Source: Sialis fuliginosa
Lineage: Eukaryota; Arthropoda; Insecta; Megaloptera; Sialidae
Assembly: GCA_961205875.1 (NCBI GenBank)
Contig: OY540815.1
Coordinates: 20,831,638 to 20,895,637 of the forward strand
Length of the DNA stretch: 64,000 nucleotides
Reading direction: 5' to 3'
Shown here: positions 20,451 to 32,950 of the stretch, piece by piece
Numbering within the stretch: the stretch's first letter is position 1
Layout of the letters: each line of letters begins with the position of its first letter
Made by a program: the position numbers and the translations under genes
The notes under the pieces: generated by a model
Seen by the model: the letters and a program-made list of their open reading frames with translations, nothing else
What the model was told of the DNA's origin: nothing
The model's database searches: none

Positions 20451-20543
20451 AGTGCCGGCCTTAGAAAATCTGGCGCCCTGGGCGAGATTTATTTTTTCGC
20501 CCTCTCTCTCCCTAAAAAAATGTTAAAAAATCACCGAAAATGT
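20451..20543. mobile_element. Left end of a hAT-like element, CAGTGCCGGCCTTAG
   Basis: The CAGTGCCGGCCTTAG start and the following GGCGCCCTGGGCGAG phrase are typical of insect hAT-like 5' ends. The right terminus was not located, and the tandem repeat that follows may be part of the element. Confidence 0.4.
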
Positions 20544-20925
20544 AAATTAAAATTGATAAATTAACAAATAAGTTGAATAATTCATATCTCAGCTTGGCGC
20601 GATCCTATACAGACTTAAACTTTTTTTTTTAAATATAGCTTACATCATTAACTTTAAGACTATCAAATGCTCTAAGACCGTAGAGACCTCTTTCCCCTAT
20701 TATGAACAAATTAAAATTGATAAATTAACAAATAAGTTGAATAATTCATATCTCAGCTTGGCGCGATCCTACAGACTCAAACTTTTTTTTAAATATAGCT
20801 TACATCATTATCTTTAAGACTATCAAATGCCCTAAGACCGTCGAGACCTCCTTACCCTATTATGAACAAATTAAAATTGATAAGTCAACAAAAAAGTTGA
20901 TTAATTAGTATCTCAGCTAATACCT
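20544..20925. repeat. Tandem repeat, about 162-bp unit, 2.3 copies
   Basis: Units start at 20544, 20708 and 20868 with AAATTAAAATTGATAA. The first two are full length (164 and 160 bp) and differ by a few substitutions and short indels; the third breaks off after about 55 bp. Shared landmarks are CTCAGCTTGGCGCGATCCTA and CTCTAAGACCGTAGAGACCT, itself a near-palindromic hairpin. Confidence 0.8.
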
Positions 20926-21563
20926 TATTCAAGGTTTTCTGGGTTGCTGAATAAGTATTTGTTAGTTAGCAGCTATCAAATAATCGATTTTTTTTACAAA
21001 TGAACATTGTTTAAATGATCGACAAAAATGACTCACCTTGTATATAAAACAAGGACTTCTTGACCCAAGAATGTAGAATAGAAAACAGCTTAAAAATTAG
21101 AACAATATTTTTCGATTCAATTATTTATAAAATTAATAAGTAATAAATAAATATACATCTCAAAGCTTTCAGAATGTTTTACCTCACAAATGATTTGTAT
21201 TTGAAGTATTAAGCACAGAATTGAAATTCCCAACATAAAAATACTAGCATAAATACACACATTTATATATATATATGTATATAGTAAGTACAAGAGCAAT
21301 ATTGGTGAATTCTATTAAAAGCGAATCGAACATCAATAATGTAGATTTGCGGCTCTTTTAGAGATGCTCTCGTCTTTATACATCTATAATAACCAGTATA
21401 TAGGTACGGATAATGTATTTATACATACAGAAAGATTTTTAAAATCCAACGTATAATCTAACTAAAGAGGTATGGGATTGCTGATTTCTATACGTATTTT
21501 CAATCCTCTGCTCTCGCTAAACATATTCTGTATGAAATTTAGAGGATAGGTAAATCTCTATAT
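20926..21563. other. AT-rich spacer
   Basis: No supported gene. Several TA-rich microsatellite-like tracts occur (about 21260-21285). Confidence 0.3.
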
Positions 21564-22055
21564 AAGGTACTGGTACCAGTTATGGCTGAGCAAGGTTTAC
21601 TGTTTTTGGACTTCTTTTTTGTAATTCTCATGAACTCATGTTACTAATAAAACAAGTAACTTTTTATTTAATCAATTTAATTACCAAAATCCGCAAATAT
21701 ATATAGTTTGTTTTTTAAATTATAGTCTTTTATTTTGTTTATGTTTTTTCTCCAGTAATGGATAAAGTAAAACCAGTAATGATCACATATGATATGATAA
21801 GTACTACGATACAAAAGATATAAAAGAATGAATCGTCAAATTTGAAACAATGTAAAGCATAATTAATAAATAAATTATACTAAAATTAGTTTAAATGTCC
21901 ACCATTTTGACGCCTATTGGCCGATTGTCATCAAATCACGCTGTAAGACAGTTAAATGTATGTATATAGATTAATAATCAGAAATGGTAGTAACCAAATA
22001 TCAACATTCTATTTAATTTAAAAATAGCCATTACTGGGATCCTTGCCAAGACTGA
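21564..22055. mobile_element. AGGTACTGGCACCAG family, copy 2 (reverse orientation)
   Basis: It starts AAGGTACTGGTACCAGTTATGGC and runs through the shared phrases CATGAACTCATGTTACTAAT and CTGTAAGACAGTTAAATGTA to GGATCCTTGCCAAGACTG. It is about 490 bp with an internal deletion relative to longer copies. The right TIR is degraded. Confidence 0.65.
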
Positions 22056-22690
22056 TAAAATAAGTTTATAACATCGATTTCCTTGTATTTTTAATAAAGT
22101 TATAGCTAAACAAATATTATATTCTATATTTCAGAACGGGGTACATATATATAAATGTTAAGAATCATACCCGCAATCTATGCAGACATATGCATATTTG
22201 ATATGATTTTAATGTGTCCCTCAATAAGCTTCTTATAACAGAGTTGGTAGAGCCCATGATATATGTAAACACAATGTGTGTGCGTGTGTGGATGTACTTG
22301 TATTAAAGTATTAGTAATGTAGGATAAATACATCAATTATTAATATCGGTTTCAATATTGTCTTATTATAAAATGCCATTATACTTATAATTTTGGTTTA
22401 TAATTAATTAATTTTGTTGTTCAACGCATGAATATTTAAAACTACATTACATAATGACATATAATCAAAATCACCACAGAATTCAGGATCTTAATCTATT
22501 GAAAGCGGTTTCTAACAGTAAAGATTTAGATTGCTATGAAAGTATGGAGATTTTCAAAGTATTTAATTCCGACAATGGACCCCTATGGTCCAACCTTTTC
22601 ACTTTTACGATTACCTGTCCAGGATAAGTTCTGGATCAGTAGTTTCTAAGGTATATAAATAGTCGTAGTTATTTAGAATTAAGTTAGTGT
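22056..22690. other. Spacer, probably Penelope-like flank at its right end
   Basis: The sequence up to about 22560 is AT-rich. From about 22560 it becomes less AT-rich and leads into the ribozyme motif at 22692; it may be the body of a truncated retroelement, but no reverse transcriptase frame is visible. Confidence 0.3.
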
Positions 22691-22691
22691 C

Positions 22692-22744
22692 TTTAGGACT
22701 CTGATGATGATAGCATTGCTATTGAAACACGTGTAAGTCTAAAC
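22692..22744 (+). ncRNA. Hammerhead ribozyme motif (type I), plus strand
   Basis: In order: stem I 5' strand TTTAGGACT (22692-22700), CUGAUGA (22701-22707), stem II GAUAGC/GCUAUU around AUU, GAAA (22724-22727), a minimal stem III AC/GU around ACGU, cleavage triplet GUA with A at 22735, then the stem I 3' strand AGTCTAAA. Stem I pairs GACU/AGUC and UUUA/UAAA with one bulged G. All core bases are present. One extra U lies between A9 and stem II, and stem III is very short. It shares GAAACACGTGT with the motif at 2975-3026. Confidence 0.65.
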
Positions 22745-22847
22745 TCTTACAATTTTTGTGGTTAGGGGATTTGTATTTGATATAATCAAAGATCTAAACC
22801 TTAGAAAGAAAAATATTTTATGGACTCTCATCCTTTAATTCACAAAC

Positions 22848-23400
22848 AAGGTAGTGGCAAAAATCTTGGCAAGGACTCCAGTAATAGAAAAATTTTAATT
22901 AAATGTACTGAATTAGAAATATGTGTTAATATTTGATTACTACCATTTCTGAATATTAATCTCTATACATTTAACTGTCTTACAGCGTGATTTGATGACA
23001 ATTGGCCAATAGGTCTTAAAATGATGGACAAGCTAAACGAATTATTAGTATAATTTATTTATTAATTATTATATTATCATAGCAACTGCTTTACATTATT
23101 TCAAAGACGATCCTTTCTTTCATATCTTTTGTATCGTAGTACTTATCATTTTGTAATCATTAGCAAGTGTCCATCACTGCGTGCTCTTTATCCATTACTG
23201 TAGAAAAAACATAAACAAAAAAAAGGCTATAATTTAAAAAAAAACTATATTTGTTGACTTTGGTAATTAAATTGATTAAATAAAGAGTTACTTGTTTTAT
23301 TAGTAATATGAGTTCATGAGAATTACAAAAAACAAGCCCATTAATAAAAAAAAAAATCAAAACTTGCTGTTATAGCAGCCATAACTGGTGCCTTTACCTT
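22848..23400. mobile_element. AGGTACTGGCACCAG family, copy 3
   Basis: It runs from AAGGTAGTGGCAAAAATC (degraded left TIR) to CATAACTGGTGCCTTTACCTT, with the usual interior phrases CTTACAGCGTGATTTGATG and GAGTTACTTGTTTTATTAG. The minus-strand ORFs over it are chance frames in repeat sequence. Confidence 0.6.
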
Positions 23401-23762
23401 ATAGGTACTTATACTTTTTATACCAATTTCTCGAGATATAATTCTAGATATGAAAAACTTAATTCGTATGTTAACGTTGATATATGTATGTACAACTAAT
23501 TTGTAATCACCTGTAATGTGTACAAAGATAAAAGGCAAGTTTGTACATATAAATATGGAAAGCGTTCAGTACGTAATGTGTCTCCGAGCTATGAATAAAT
23601 TATATTAAATATCCATCACAAAATCCCACTGTTCCGGGTATGCATAAACATCTTTAATGGAGTATATAATATGTTTTATACAAAATATTTTATATACGTA
23701 TGAGTACTGATCATATATTGAGTATGTAGTAAAATATTTATTCGAAAACTCCATTTAAAAAA

Positions 23763-24430
23763 TATCTACCAAGTAAATGTACAGTGCTTCATCGTACTAA
23801 ATTCACCAAAGGTAGTTCATTATTGAACAAATTTAATAAATATCGATAAGGTAAACTCCCGAGAAAAAATTTTAGATCAAATCAGATCGTGATAGATCTG
23901 CATTTTGAGACATCATATTTGTTTACTGGTTTTTGATCTTTGGAGACCTGTAAAGATCTACAACGATCTACAATGATTTACAACGATTTACAAAGATCTC
24001 TGAAGATCGTTCTAACGTTGAAATATCATGAATTTTCGGGCGTCTTTCACGTCTAAACTGTAGAAGTTAAACATATACTCGCGTTTTTTTTTGATAGGAA
24101 ATTTTATGATCTACAAAAAAGATTCTGAGACAAATTTTCGTATATTGCTACATAAGCAATAAAGATAAAAAAATGCTTGTCAATTGTTTATAAATTATCA
24201 AAACAATTGCGTAATATTTAAAAAAAAAATATTAATTCGAAATATTTTTTTTGATACGCGCCTGACTATTTTTTCGTATATTATCAATTCTTTTACAATT
24301 TCAATTTAAATATCTATATTTTTCTGCTATGCAAATATCAAAATGACTTTTAAAACGTCACAAGTTGTTCAATATAAAAATTTTGAAAAAAATAATTTTG
24401 AAAATTAATTTTTGACTTGTTACAGTTTAG
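23763..24430. mobile_element. Dispersed repeat L, copy 2 (diverged)
   Basis: It begins ACCAAGTAAATGTACAGTGC and ends past ATCAAAATGACTTTTAAAAC. It shares CAAAGGTAGTTCATTATTGAAC with the other copies but has a private middle with repeated GATCTACAA(C/A)GAT units at 23950-24010. Confidence 0.5.
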
Positions 24431-25290
24431 CATATAGAACAGTTACAGCGTGCCAATAATATGTGTGCGTATGCAAACATCAACTCACGGCGCCGCGACG
24501 CCTGACGCCGTGTGAGTCACTATGTGTGTGTGTGTGTGTTCACTAACGTACGTACGCATCCGGGAGGGGGCGGAGAGGGGGGGACTTCCCCCATGCTCGT
24601 AACAGTTTGTAGTAAATAATTATTACGTATTATAGTATATAGTAAGATAGGTTTTATAGACGCGGGCAAAGAAAAAAGTGAGAATTAAAAATAGGCGATT
24701 CAATTTTTTTATTGTCACTATTTTTATTTTATTAACCTACAAAAATTTCATTTTTGAGTTTTTAATGCAGTTTGATTTGATTACATTTTGCCGGTGTATG
24801 GAAAAACACCCTAAGAGAACTATCATATAAATTTTATACCCCGTTTGAAAGTGTTTGCAAGTTTGCAAATATTTGTTAGCTGTAATACCAGGCATAAAAA
24901 ATATAAATTAAAAGATTAGTATATGGTATAATATTGTGACGTAATATTAGGGAGGGGGTTCACATGCAAGATTGTAATAAGGAGGAGAGAGGTGAATCGA
25001 AAATAACACTAAATATATTGAGCCCTTTGATGATGATTTTATCAACGGAAGATAATTTTTTTCCGGTCCGCTATATATTTCAGAATTTTATATGGCCCTA
25101 TTCTGAAAAAGGTTAGTAACCCTTGAACTGAATGATAAATAAATTTGCATAAAATTAGCCTTCATTGTTATGGGGTTTACTACTTAAAAATCTCATACAT
25201 ACCTACATGATATTTTTAATTGAGTTTTGTAATTAGGTAATATGACTCACAAGAAACTTACCCCTTCTATTAAAAGTAGCGTAAATATTT
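24431..25290. other. Non-genic stretch with a CpG-rich patch
   Basis: Positions 24485-24600 are GC- and CpG-rich, with GGCGCCGCGACGCCTGACGC, a TGTGTGTGTGTGTG tract and GGGAGGGGGCGG. This is unusual here and could mark a promoter or unmethylated patch, but no adjoining exon is visible. The rest is AT-rich. Confidence 0.35.
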
Positions 25291-25515
25291 TTGACTAAAA
25301 TTCATTTACAAGAAACCGACATCAGATTCCACCGCGTGTGTTTGTATGTGTCCCCCTTTGCGGTTATAGCGATGTGTGGGGGTGTGAGGGAAGGTGTAGA
25401 TGGGTGCGTGATCGCACCGGACGTCGGTGGTGCCGGCATGTCGCCGCGGCGCAACCCTAAAACTTCTTCACCCCAATTGCACGCCGCACCTTTGCTTGTC
25501 TCGCGTCCCTAATCT
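25291..25515. other. CpG-rich patch of unknown role
   Basis: Open in one plus frame for 73 codons, but codon use and composition look random and no splice sites support an exon. It carries several CG-rich words (GATCGCACCGGACGTCGG, GTCGCCGCGGCGCAACC). It could be a promoter-proximal or 5' untranslated region of an unseen gene, or an unrelated insertion. Confidence 0.3.
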
Positions 25516-25562
25516 ACACAGGCAGGTATTGTTTTACCTATGTGTCAGGGTGGACACAAATA

Positions 25563-26237
25563 TCTGGAAAAAAATTCCATGGCTTTTCCCGGTTTCCTGT
25601 ATCTAAAATATATTTTATGGTTTTTTCTATACCGGATAAATTTTTATCTCAGAATCATCGCATATTTGAAAAAAAAATGTTTCAGACAATCTGGAAAAAA
25701 TTCTATGGCTTTTGCAGGTTTCCTGTATCTAAACTATAGTTTTTTCTATACTACTTATATGTATTTTTCTATACCGGATTAATTTTTATCTCAGAATCAT
25801 CGCATATTTGAAAAAAAAATGATTCAGACAATCTGGAAAAAAATTCCATGGCTTTTGCTGGTTCCCTGTATCTAAACTATAGTTTTTCTATACTTTATGT
25901 ATTTTTTCTATACCGAAAATAATTTTATCTCAGAATCATCGCATATTTGAAAAAAAATGATTCAGACAATCTGGAAAAAAATTCCATGGCTTTTCCCGGT
26001 TTCCTGTATCTAAAATATATTTTATGTTTTTTTCTATACCGGATAAAATTTTATCTCAGAATCATCGCATATTTGAAAAAAAAATGATTCAGACGATCTG
26101 GAAAAAAATTCCATGGCTTTTGCAGGTTTCTTGTATCTAAAATATAGTTTTTTCTATACTTTATGTATTATTTCTATACCGGAAATATTTTTATCTCAGA
26201 ATCATCGCATATTTGAAAAATAAATTATTCAGACAAA
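25563..26237. repeat. Minisatellite, five units of 127-142 bp
   Basis: Units start at 25563, 25690, 25832, 25970 and 26097 with TCTGGAAAAAA(A)TTCCATGG. Each contains TTTTGC/CCC(A)GGTTTCCTGTATC, TTTTTCTATACCGGA and ATCTCAGAATCATCGCATAT. Spacings of 127, 142, 138 and 127 show that the length differences come from the CTATACT..TTTTTCTATAC segment. ORFs reading KKFHGF are side effects of the repeat. Confidence 0.9.
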
Positions 26238-26894
26238 AATGTTTGATTTTGAAGAAGAAATCGAATGGTAACATTCATTTTTCATTTTTTAGCAAGCTAA
26301 AAGGTTATTTAAAGGTCAATGTAATTATATTTAAGACGCATTATATGGTAATCTTATACTACGTGAAAAAAATACGAAAATTCCACTGAACTATTTTTTA
26401 ATGACCTAAACTTTCCATGATATCTAACAAAATAAATCGAGATATTCGACTTTCAATATTTTGATTCAAACTTATATTTTGTAATAAGAACCTGAAAATT
26501 GGTACAGTTGCAATCAAACAATTTTAAAAACATTTCAATAACTCATGTAGTCCCCCGTTTTTTTATGTTTTCAATAACTATGTAACAATTATAAGGATAA
26601 ATTTAATTCGATACTGATCATTTTTAATATATGTATATCTTATAATAATTTCTTAATTTTAAAATTGAAACATTGTCACGTATTTATCGCTAGTATTACC
26701 CAGTGTTTAGTTTTCTTTGATAACCTTTTGTATTACTAATTACTTGATGGACGTGTCGCCACATCTTTCCCATTAAAATTATTAATTATACAAAACTGTT
26801 AACATAAGAAATTGTTTACCTCGTTTCCAAATAGTATTTTCTCATAAATATACTGTTCTATATAATTTAATAATACTAAAGTATATACCGACTA
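26238..26894. other. AT-rich spacer
   Basis: No gene, repeat boundary or RNA motif seen. Confidence 0.3.
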
Positions 26895-27192
26895 CATGGG
26901 CGCCGGGAGGGAGGTGCAAGGAGGTGCACTTGCACCCCCCTGGCAAATGAAATAATTAAGAAATACAATTGTTATTTTAAAATTTAATACATTTGCACAA
27001 CATATAATAAGTTATAAATGTGAAAATATAAATTTTTTTTTTAGTCGTGTCAGTTTCAAATTGTATATATATAAAAACTGAAGACCTTTTTTTTTTTACC
27101 CATGTTAACTTCCATCCAATTTTTTTTTCGTATATACTTTCATCTCATATATCTAAATGCACCCCCTAAAAGAAATTCTGCCGGCGCCCATG
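26895..27192. mobile_element. CATGGGCGCC-TIR element with exact 8-bp duplication
   Basis: 298 bp from CATGGGCGCCGG to CCGGCGCCCATG, flanked by exact ACCGACTA on both sides (26887-26894 and 27193-27200). The head GGAGGTGCA(C/T)TTGCACCCCCCTGGC forms a hairpin and is shared with the nested copy at 6882-7148. The 8-bp duplication suggests hAT-like transposition. Non-coding. Confidence 0.8.
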
Positions 27193-27200
27193 ACCGACTA

Positions 27201-27773
27201 CTTCATAACAACATACATTTTTCTATTTATTAAAATAAATTATTAAATTTTAAACATTTTATTTTGCGCATTACAAAAAGGAACAAATTGCTTAAAAGAG
27301 AAATTGAAAACATCGATAAGCCAAATAAAATTTTGTTATATTTGTAAGGGGGATGGGGGTTTGGAAACGTTATATCAATTACGTGAAAATTGTCGACTTA
27401 CTAGTTCCACGTAAATTTTATTTAATAAATTCGCAGAAATTATAAACTAAACAAATGAAAATGATTCTGCGTAATGTTGACACAGCTACGGTTACCAAAT
27501 ATCTGTTTTTATTTTAAAGGATCCATATTTCGTAGTACAGATAATGAATTCTATGAATTTCGAAGATATTTTTGTTTCATGAAGCAGTGAAAATTTAATT
27601 ATTAATTATTTTCCATTAAATTAGAATTGAAGAAAGTTTAATACTTTCAACCTTGATAGATTTTTTTTACCAAAATCCTAAATATCATTCTGACAAAAAT
27701 TGTTGCTATTTGAAATTAAATCTTTTTTAACCGACTTAAAAAAGGAGGTAGTTCTCAATTCAATCAATATATA
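27201..27773. other. AT-rich spacer
   Basis: No supported feature. A GGGGGATGGGGGTTTGG phrase near 27350 is probably transposon debris. Confidence 0.3.
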
Positions 27774-27775
27774 TA

Positions 27776-28034
27776 CAGGCTGTCTCAAAAAAATGTACTC
27801 ACACTTCGAATGACGAGAAAAATATTATTTATTAGCATAAATTGAAATGAAATACATAGCTTCGAATACAGAAGACAAATGTAATTGAAGAATCATGTTC
27901 GTAAATGTTCAACTAATGTTCCAAACTAAGTTGATTTCCTGCCATGCTGTGATTAATTAATTACACCTGCAATATAAAAAAAGCAACATGTTAGCGACAG
28001 TTAAAGTGTGAGTACATTTTTTTTATACACCCTG
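27776..28034. mobile_element. Tc1/mariner-like MITE, 259 bp, TA flanks
   Basis: The ends CAGGCTGTCTCAAAAAAATG and its partner CATTTTTTTTATACACCCTG are inverted matches that extend inward through GTACTCACACTT. TA is present on both sides. The interior is non-coding. CAGGGTGT ends and TA duplications are common in mariner-type elements. Confidence 0.65.
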
Positions 28035-30330
28035 TATATACCTATTTTTTATGCATGTTCGAACATACGTAACTTCAATAAATAAACGTTTTTGTTTTTT
28101 TTTGAAATATTACTTTCGAAGTGTTCATATTTATAATCAAAAATCTGACCATGGACTTCAAAAAGGAGGGGGTTTTCAATTTCGACTATAACTTCGACAA
28201 ATTATTAGTGTTTGCTATACTCCAGTTATATGTGTATAATCACGCCAAGTTTTCGTTAAAAAAATCAGGAGTTATTGAGCTACGATGTTTTTTTTTTCAA
28301 AAATAATCAAATATTAAAATGTAATTAGTAGAGACTTGCTAAATTCGATATGTCGATGACACCACATCTTCATTATTCAGAAATTACGCTATATATACAA
28401 TTCCCCCCCCCCCCCCGAAATTGTCAGTATACATTATTTTCTTAAACAACTAAGAAAATGATAAATTTACCCCTCCTTGAATTTTTTTCTTGGTACGCCG
28501 TTGTTAAAAATGTTTTAATAAAGTATATTTTATTCATTGAAGAGAAATGCAGATAATAACACTGTCGTTGGCAGCTCTTGCAAGCTCCTTCATTAGCGGT
28601 TAAACCTTTGTGATTATCTATGTCGTTGCAATACGTTATTATTATATAAATATCACAACAGAATTGTTAAATACCTCACCACCAGCGGGGTACTTTTTAA
28701 TGGATTGAAATATTATATACGTTTTGAATATATTGAATATATTGAAAAAAAATACATTTTTCGTAATGTAGCGTTTTTCTTTATAAACTAAAAAATCGAC
28801 GTTCCATCAATACAATAAACTCTATTTAATTTCTATCAAAGTAGAAAAATAAAAACTAAACTGAGGTCATCAGCTCCCTTGGCGGTATTGAGGGGATCAA
28901 AGGGAACCCTAGTGGCTTTATTATTTATATATTATTATTATTATATAACACTAGATATGTATATAAAAAAATGTTCACTACTAAAAATGTAAATTATCAG
29001 GGGAACCTTGTGATTTTTTATAGTTAAAAAGGGGGCTAGTGGGACAAATAAGTTTGGGAACCTATGAACTAGGGTCATTTCGCCTGTTTTTGACCATTTG
29101 ACGAATCATTCTTTAAAAAAAGCGAAAAATAGCATTGTAGATACACTTATATAGAAAAAATTTGTTCCTGGAAGACGAAAATTGGCAAAATCGGCATTTT
29201 CAGCTTTTTATCAAATAAAAAAAAACATCAGTAAACTGTCTACCAAAACCTTTAGTTCCAATTAAAATAGAGTAATTAAAAATATATTCCCAAAATAACT
29301 CCACTATTTTGTCGAAAACCGGAAAAATGACCATATTTTATAATTCATCTCATTTTTGTGTTTTGACATATATAATGCAATAACACAGACATAAGTGGGG
29401 ATGTATCCTGCCGAAGATATTGAATTTCCTCTGATCTTCCCCCTACCCCCCGTAGCAGGATGTAAAGCAATCAGCCAGCAGGAATCGAGTGGCGCGGTCA
29501 CAGTTTATAGACGGTCGAACAAAGAACTTGTCGACAAATTGAGTTCTGGAGAGCGGACAGTTTTTACAGAAAATTGCATCCAGACCCTCTTCTTGTTGAA
29601 TTAAACTCATATCTTGAAACTAGAATGATTTGATGTGTGCAAGGGCTAGATTTGAATCTTTAGACAATGAAAACATTAAGGTGTTCTTATATTTACACCT
29701 AGTTAAATTAAAAATGAATATATCTAGTTTTAATTTTATTTTTAAGGTTTGCAGTACCTTTTTTATGTGTCTATGTACTTCAAGTATTATTTATGTATTT
29801 ATTTATGTCTAGGTTTTACAAACAAAAATGTTTTCTATCTGTTCCTTTGTTCGAAAACTGATAGTTCTAAAAAAAGATACAAATACTAATAAAAATCAAT
29901 GCATTAATTAATTATGAAATAATGATTACTAAATAATTTCTCATATGTGACATTTATTTTATAATTGAATATAATATTAGATAAAGCAATTTTCAAGAAT
30001 ACAAATATAATTGATTTTTTTTTTGACAAAAAAGCGCCAAAATCTTAAAATTTTATTTTTATAACTCAGGTTACCATTTATTATAATTATACTTTTCAGC
30101 TTTTTAATTTTTAAAAATTCTGTAAATAGAAGGCTGTGACTAACAGACAGACGAACGGATAGACACAGTACTAATTCCATAAAAAATAATAAAATCCATG
30201 AAAAAGTTACTTTTTAAATATTTAACCTTTTCAGACTTTCAGGTCCAAAATTAAAAAATAATATTTAAAATAATTTTCATAAAAAAAATTTTAAAATACA
30301 AATTTTTTTTTTAATTAATCACTCGGAGCT
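28035..30330. other. Long non-genic stretch
   Basis: It contains a C14 tract at 28403-28416 and a moderately GC-rich segment at 29395-29580 with a 69-codon ATG frame that I cannot support (no splice sites, unremarkable peptide). The rest is AT-rich. Confidence 0.3.
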
Positions 30331-30442
30331 AAATCGAAAACCGGAAAAACAGTTATTTGTTTCGGAACGAAAACCGGAACCGAACCGAAATATATTTTTT
30401 TACTCGAACCGGAACGAAAAAAATAACGGTTCGAAGCCCTGC
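30331..30442. mobile_element. 3' end of a hAT-like element, ..CGGTTCGAAGCCCTG
   Basis: A run of GAACCGGAACGAAA-like repeats closed by AACGGTTCGAAGCCCTG is the familiar inverted form of CAGGGCTTCGAACCGTT termini of insect hAT-like elements. The other terminus is not found within the preceding kilobase. Confidence 0.45.
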
Positions 30443-32570
30443 TATTTTCTTACATTTAATTAAGTGGAAATGTTCAAACGTTTTAAATATTTTCATAATT
30501 ACGTTTGGATATTCAACAAGTGTACACTATCTTTGAACCAGATATTATAAAAAAAGCTTAGAGTAATGGATATACTTTTTTCTTAAAAATATTATCTCAA
30601 GTATGTCAGGAAATTAAAACTCATATGCATGTGAATACTTTCCTGATTAAAGATATTTTTTAAATACGCAATTGTGAACACAGTTTTACCAAAACTGTGT
30701 TCAACAAAAAAATATATAAATTATATGGTTTCATAATTTTAATCAAGTTAAAAATAGAATAAATACATTTATAAACAATTCAATACAAGAAACATCCAAA
30801 TAAAAATGATGAACGCCAATAATATAAAAAATATTTAATATTTTATTTACATGAATAGATGGTTTTCAATAAAAAACTTTAAAAAAATAAAACCGACTAA
30901 AAAAAAAACAGTTTTTGAAGTATGCCATTTTTGTTTTTTTTTAATATTTTTCACCAATAATTTTTTTTTTCTCACAATTTAGTTCTGTATGTGTATAATT
31001 TTTTTTATGAAACTTGTTGCTAAATATGTACCTAAGTGACGTGTTGTGAAAATTTCAGATTTTTCTCGATGCTTGAACCATGTGTTTTATTGGACTTTAA
31101 CCGTAAATATACATTTCTGCCATAAGAGCCCATGTTAATTTATAAAAATAATAACTTTGAAACTATGTTGTAAAACCTTTTGAAATTTTGTGTGGGTACT
31201 TAAGATTTATAAAGGAGTAACTTCTCCAAATTTCAACTATTTCTCGTTGAAATTAGATACCTGCCATACATCCTTAAATGAAATGGATAAAACTGCTGGT
31301 AAATGTATATATTAAATATGTAGGTAGGTACATACAAAATTAAATAATCAAAAAGGATTCTGGGACATTTCCATCAAAATCTCAATTTCGAAATTTTTCA
31401 CGATCGCAATAACTAAACATTTTGAAAAACATTTGTCCAACATTTTACAGCAAACATTGCGACTAAAATACTAAAACATATAAAGTAAAATAATACATCA
31501 TTTCTGCTTATCAAAATTAAGTAGATCCATAAAAAAAATATCAGTATACGCAGGTAAGGGTAGATGGGGATAGGTAAGGGTAGTTGTTGCAACTAGGGGT
31601 TGTGACGTGTCTGTACACACGTCACGAAATATAACGCTTCAAGGCCAAGCGTCACGTGACCGACAGAGGGAAGGAGGAACCCGCTTAGTCACCCACAACT
31701 ACAGACATGTAACGTGATGCAAATGGGGGAATTATTGTTACAATTTTAACTTCTCTTGCTATTTACCATAATGAATCGATATTTAAGGGATGATTTGGAT
31801 AGTGTATTAGCACACCCAAAGCATACTATGCTTTGCAGTGTGGTATTACTCTCGTCCCATTTTTTTTTTCGTATAAAATTTGATAAAACGAGCATTATAT
31901 ATTAAATTTCTTCAGTAACCCCCTTACATGTTTACATTTTCTAAATAAGAACATTACAATCTCCATATTCACTTAATTTAATATCGATTGGTTTTAATTT
32001 TCTGTCATAAAAATATAAACAAACTTAAATTTGTCGTTTTTGGCCCGTTTATACACCTTGTCAACAAACTGCAGCTCGCAATACGTAATAAATTAACATA
32101 AAACCTTTTGAATTCGCTTCATCTATTTGCAGAATAGAACCCTATTAAAACTCAGCCAAATCGGATAACTAGAAGTAAGGAAATTTGCAGTTTATTTACA
32201 TCATTTTGCTTATTTTAACAAATTTTTTAATCGCAAATATATAGTTGATCGAGGTAGATCGATAAATATCCGAAGCGAGCGCCACATTACAATGTATATG
32301 TTCATCTGTCATATTATATTGTTATAATTTATATGTATATAACTAGGTCGATATGTTCTGTATTTTAATTATTTTATTCAAAGTCAATCAATGACTTTTT
32401 AAACAAGATAAACCACTATTGTTACTATTAATATCAATTTAGACAAAAAATGAGAGTAAAGATAAGAAAATTAACATTTTTTTAAAACATTCTTCAAAGA
32501 ACAAAAGTTTCAAAAATCTAAGGGGTGTGCTTTTTATGGCCAAGCCATGCTATTTTTATGCGTATAAGGC
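30443..32570. other. Long non-genic stretch
   Basis: A short patch at 31560-31720 is GC-richer, with GACGTGTCTGTACACACGTCACG forming a hairpin. AGCACACCC at about 31810 and GGGTGTGC at about 32523 could be ends of one element but are too short to claim. No gene. Confidence 0.3.
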
Positions 32571-32950
32571 GGCTATTACACTATCAAAGAAATATGATAA
32601 AATTTCTTTGATCAAAGAAATATGACAGTGTAATAAGTCAACTTTTATAATATTTACATTCATAATATTTCTATGATCATAGTTAATGACAGTCTCTTAT
32701 ATTTGATCAAAGTTTTTTGACGTCAAAAATAAAATGGCGACTACCAAGTTATCACTGACAGTTACAGTTACATAATTATTAATATATGAATATCAACAAA
32801 ATCCAGTATTATATGATAATCTTCTTATTGATTATAAAAACCACAATACACGGTTGTAAATTCAAACCTCGATCGCGTCAATTGACGAACAACCACGCAC
32901 TGATATTCAAAAGGCACCAAAAAAGAAGAAATTATCCCTAGATAATATTG
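32571..32950. mobile_element. ATTACACTATCAAA TIR element, copy 2, 3' truncated
   Basis: It follows the copy at 5788-6315 closely from GGCGGCTATTACACTATC through AAAATGGCGACTACCAAG to CCCTAGATAATATTGA, lacking one internal duplication and the right terminus. It is followed by A-rich sequence. Confidence 0.55.

Noticed and set aside
25540..25782. 80- and 65-codon ORFs with repeated KFHGF-like phrases
   Set aside because: They are created by the minisatellite unit and change frame with its length variation.
29395..29604. 69-codon ATG frame in a GC-richer segment
   Set aside because: No splice sites, no neighbouring exons and an overlapping frame on the other strand of similar length.
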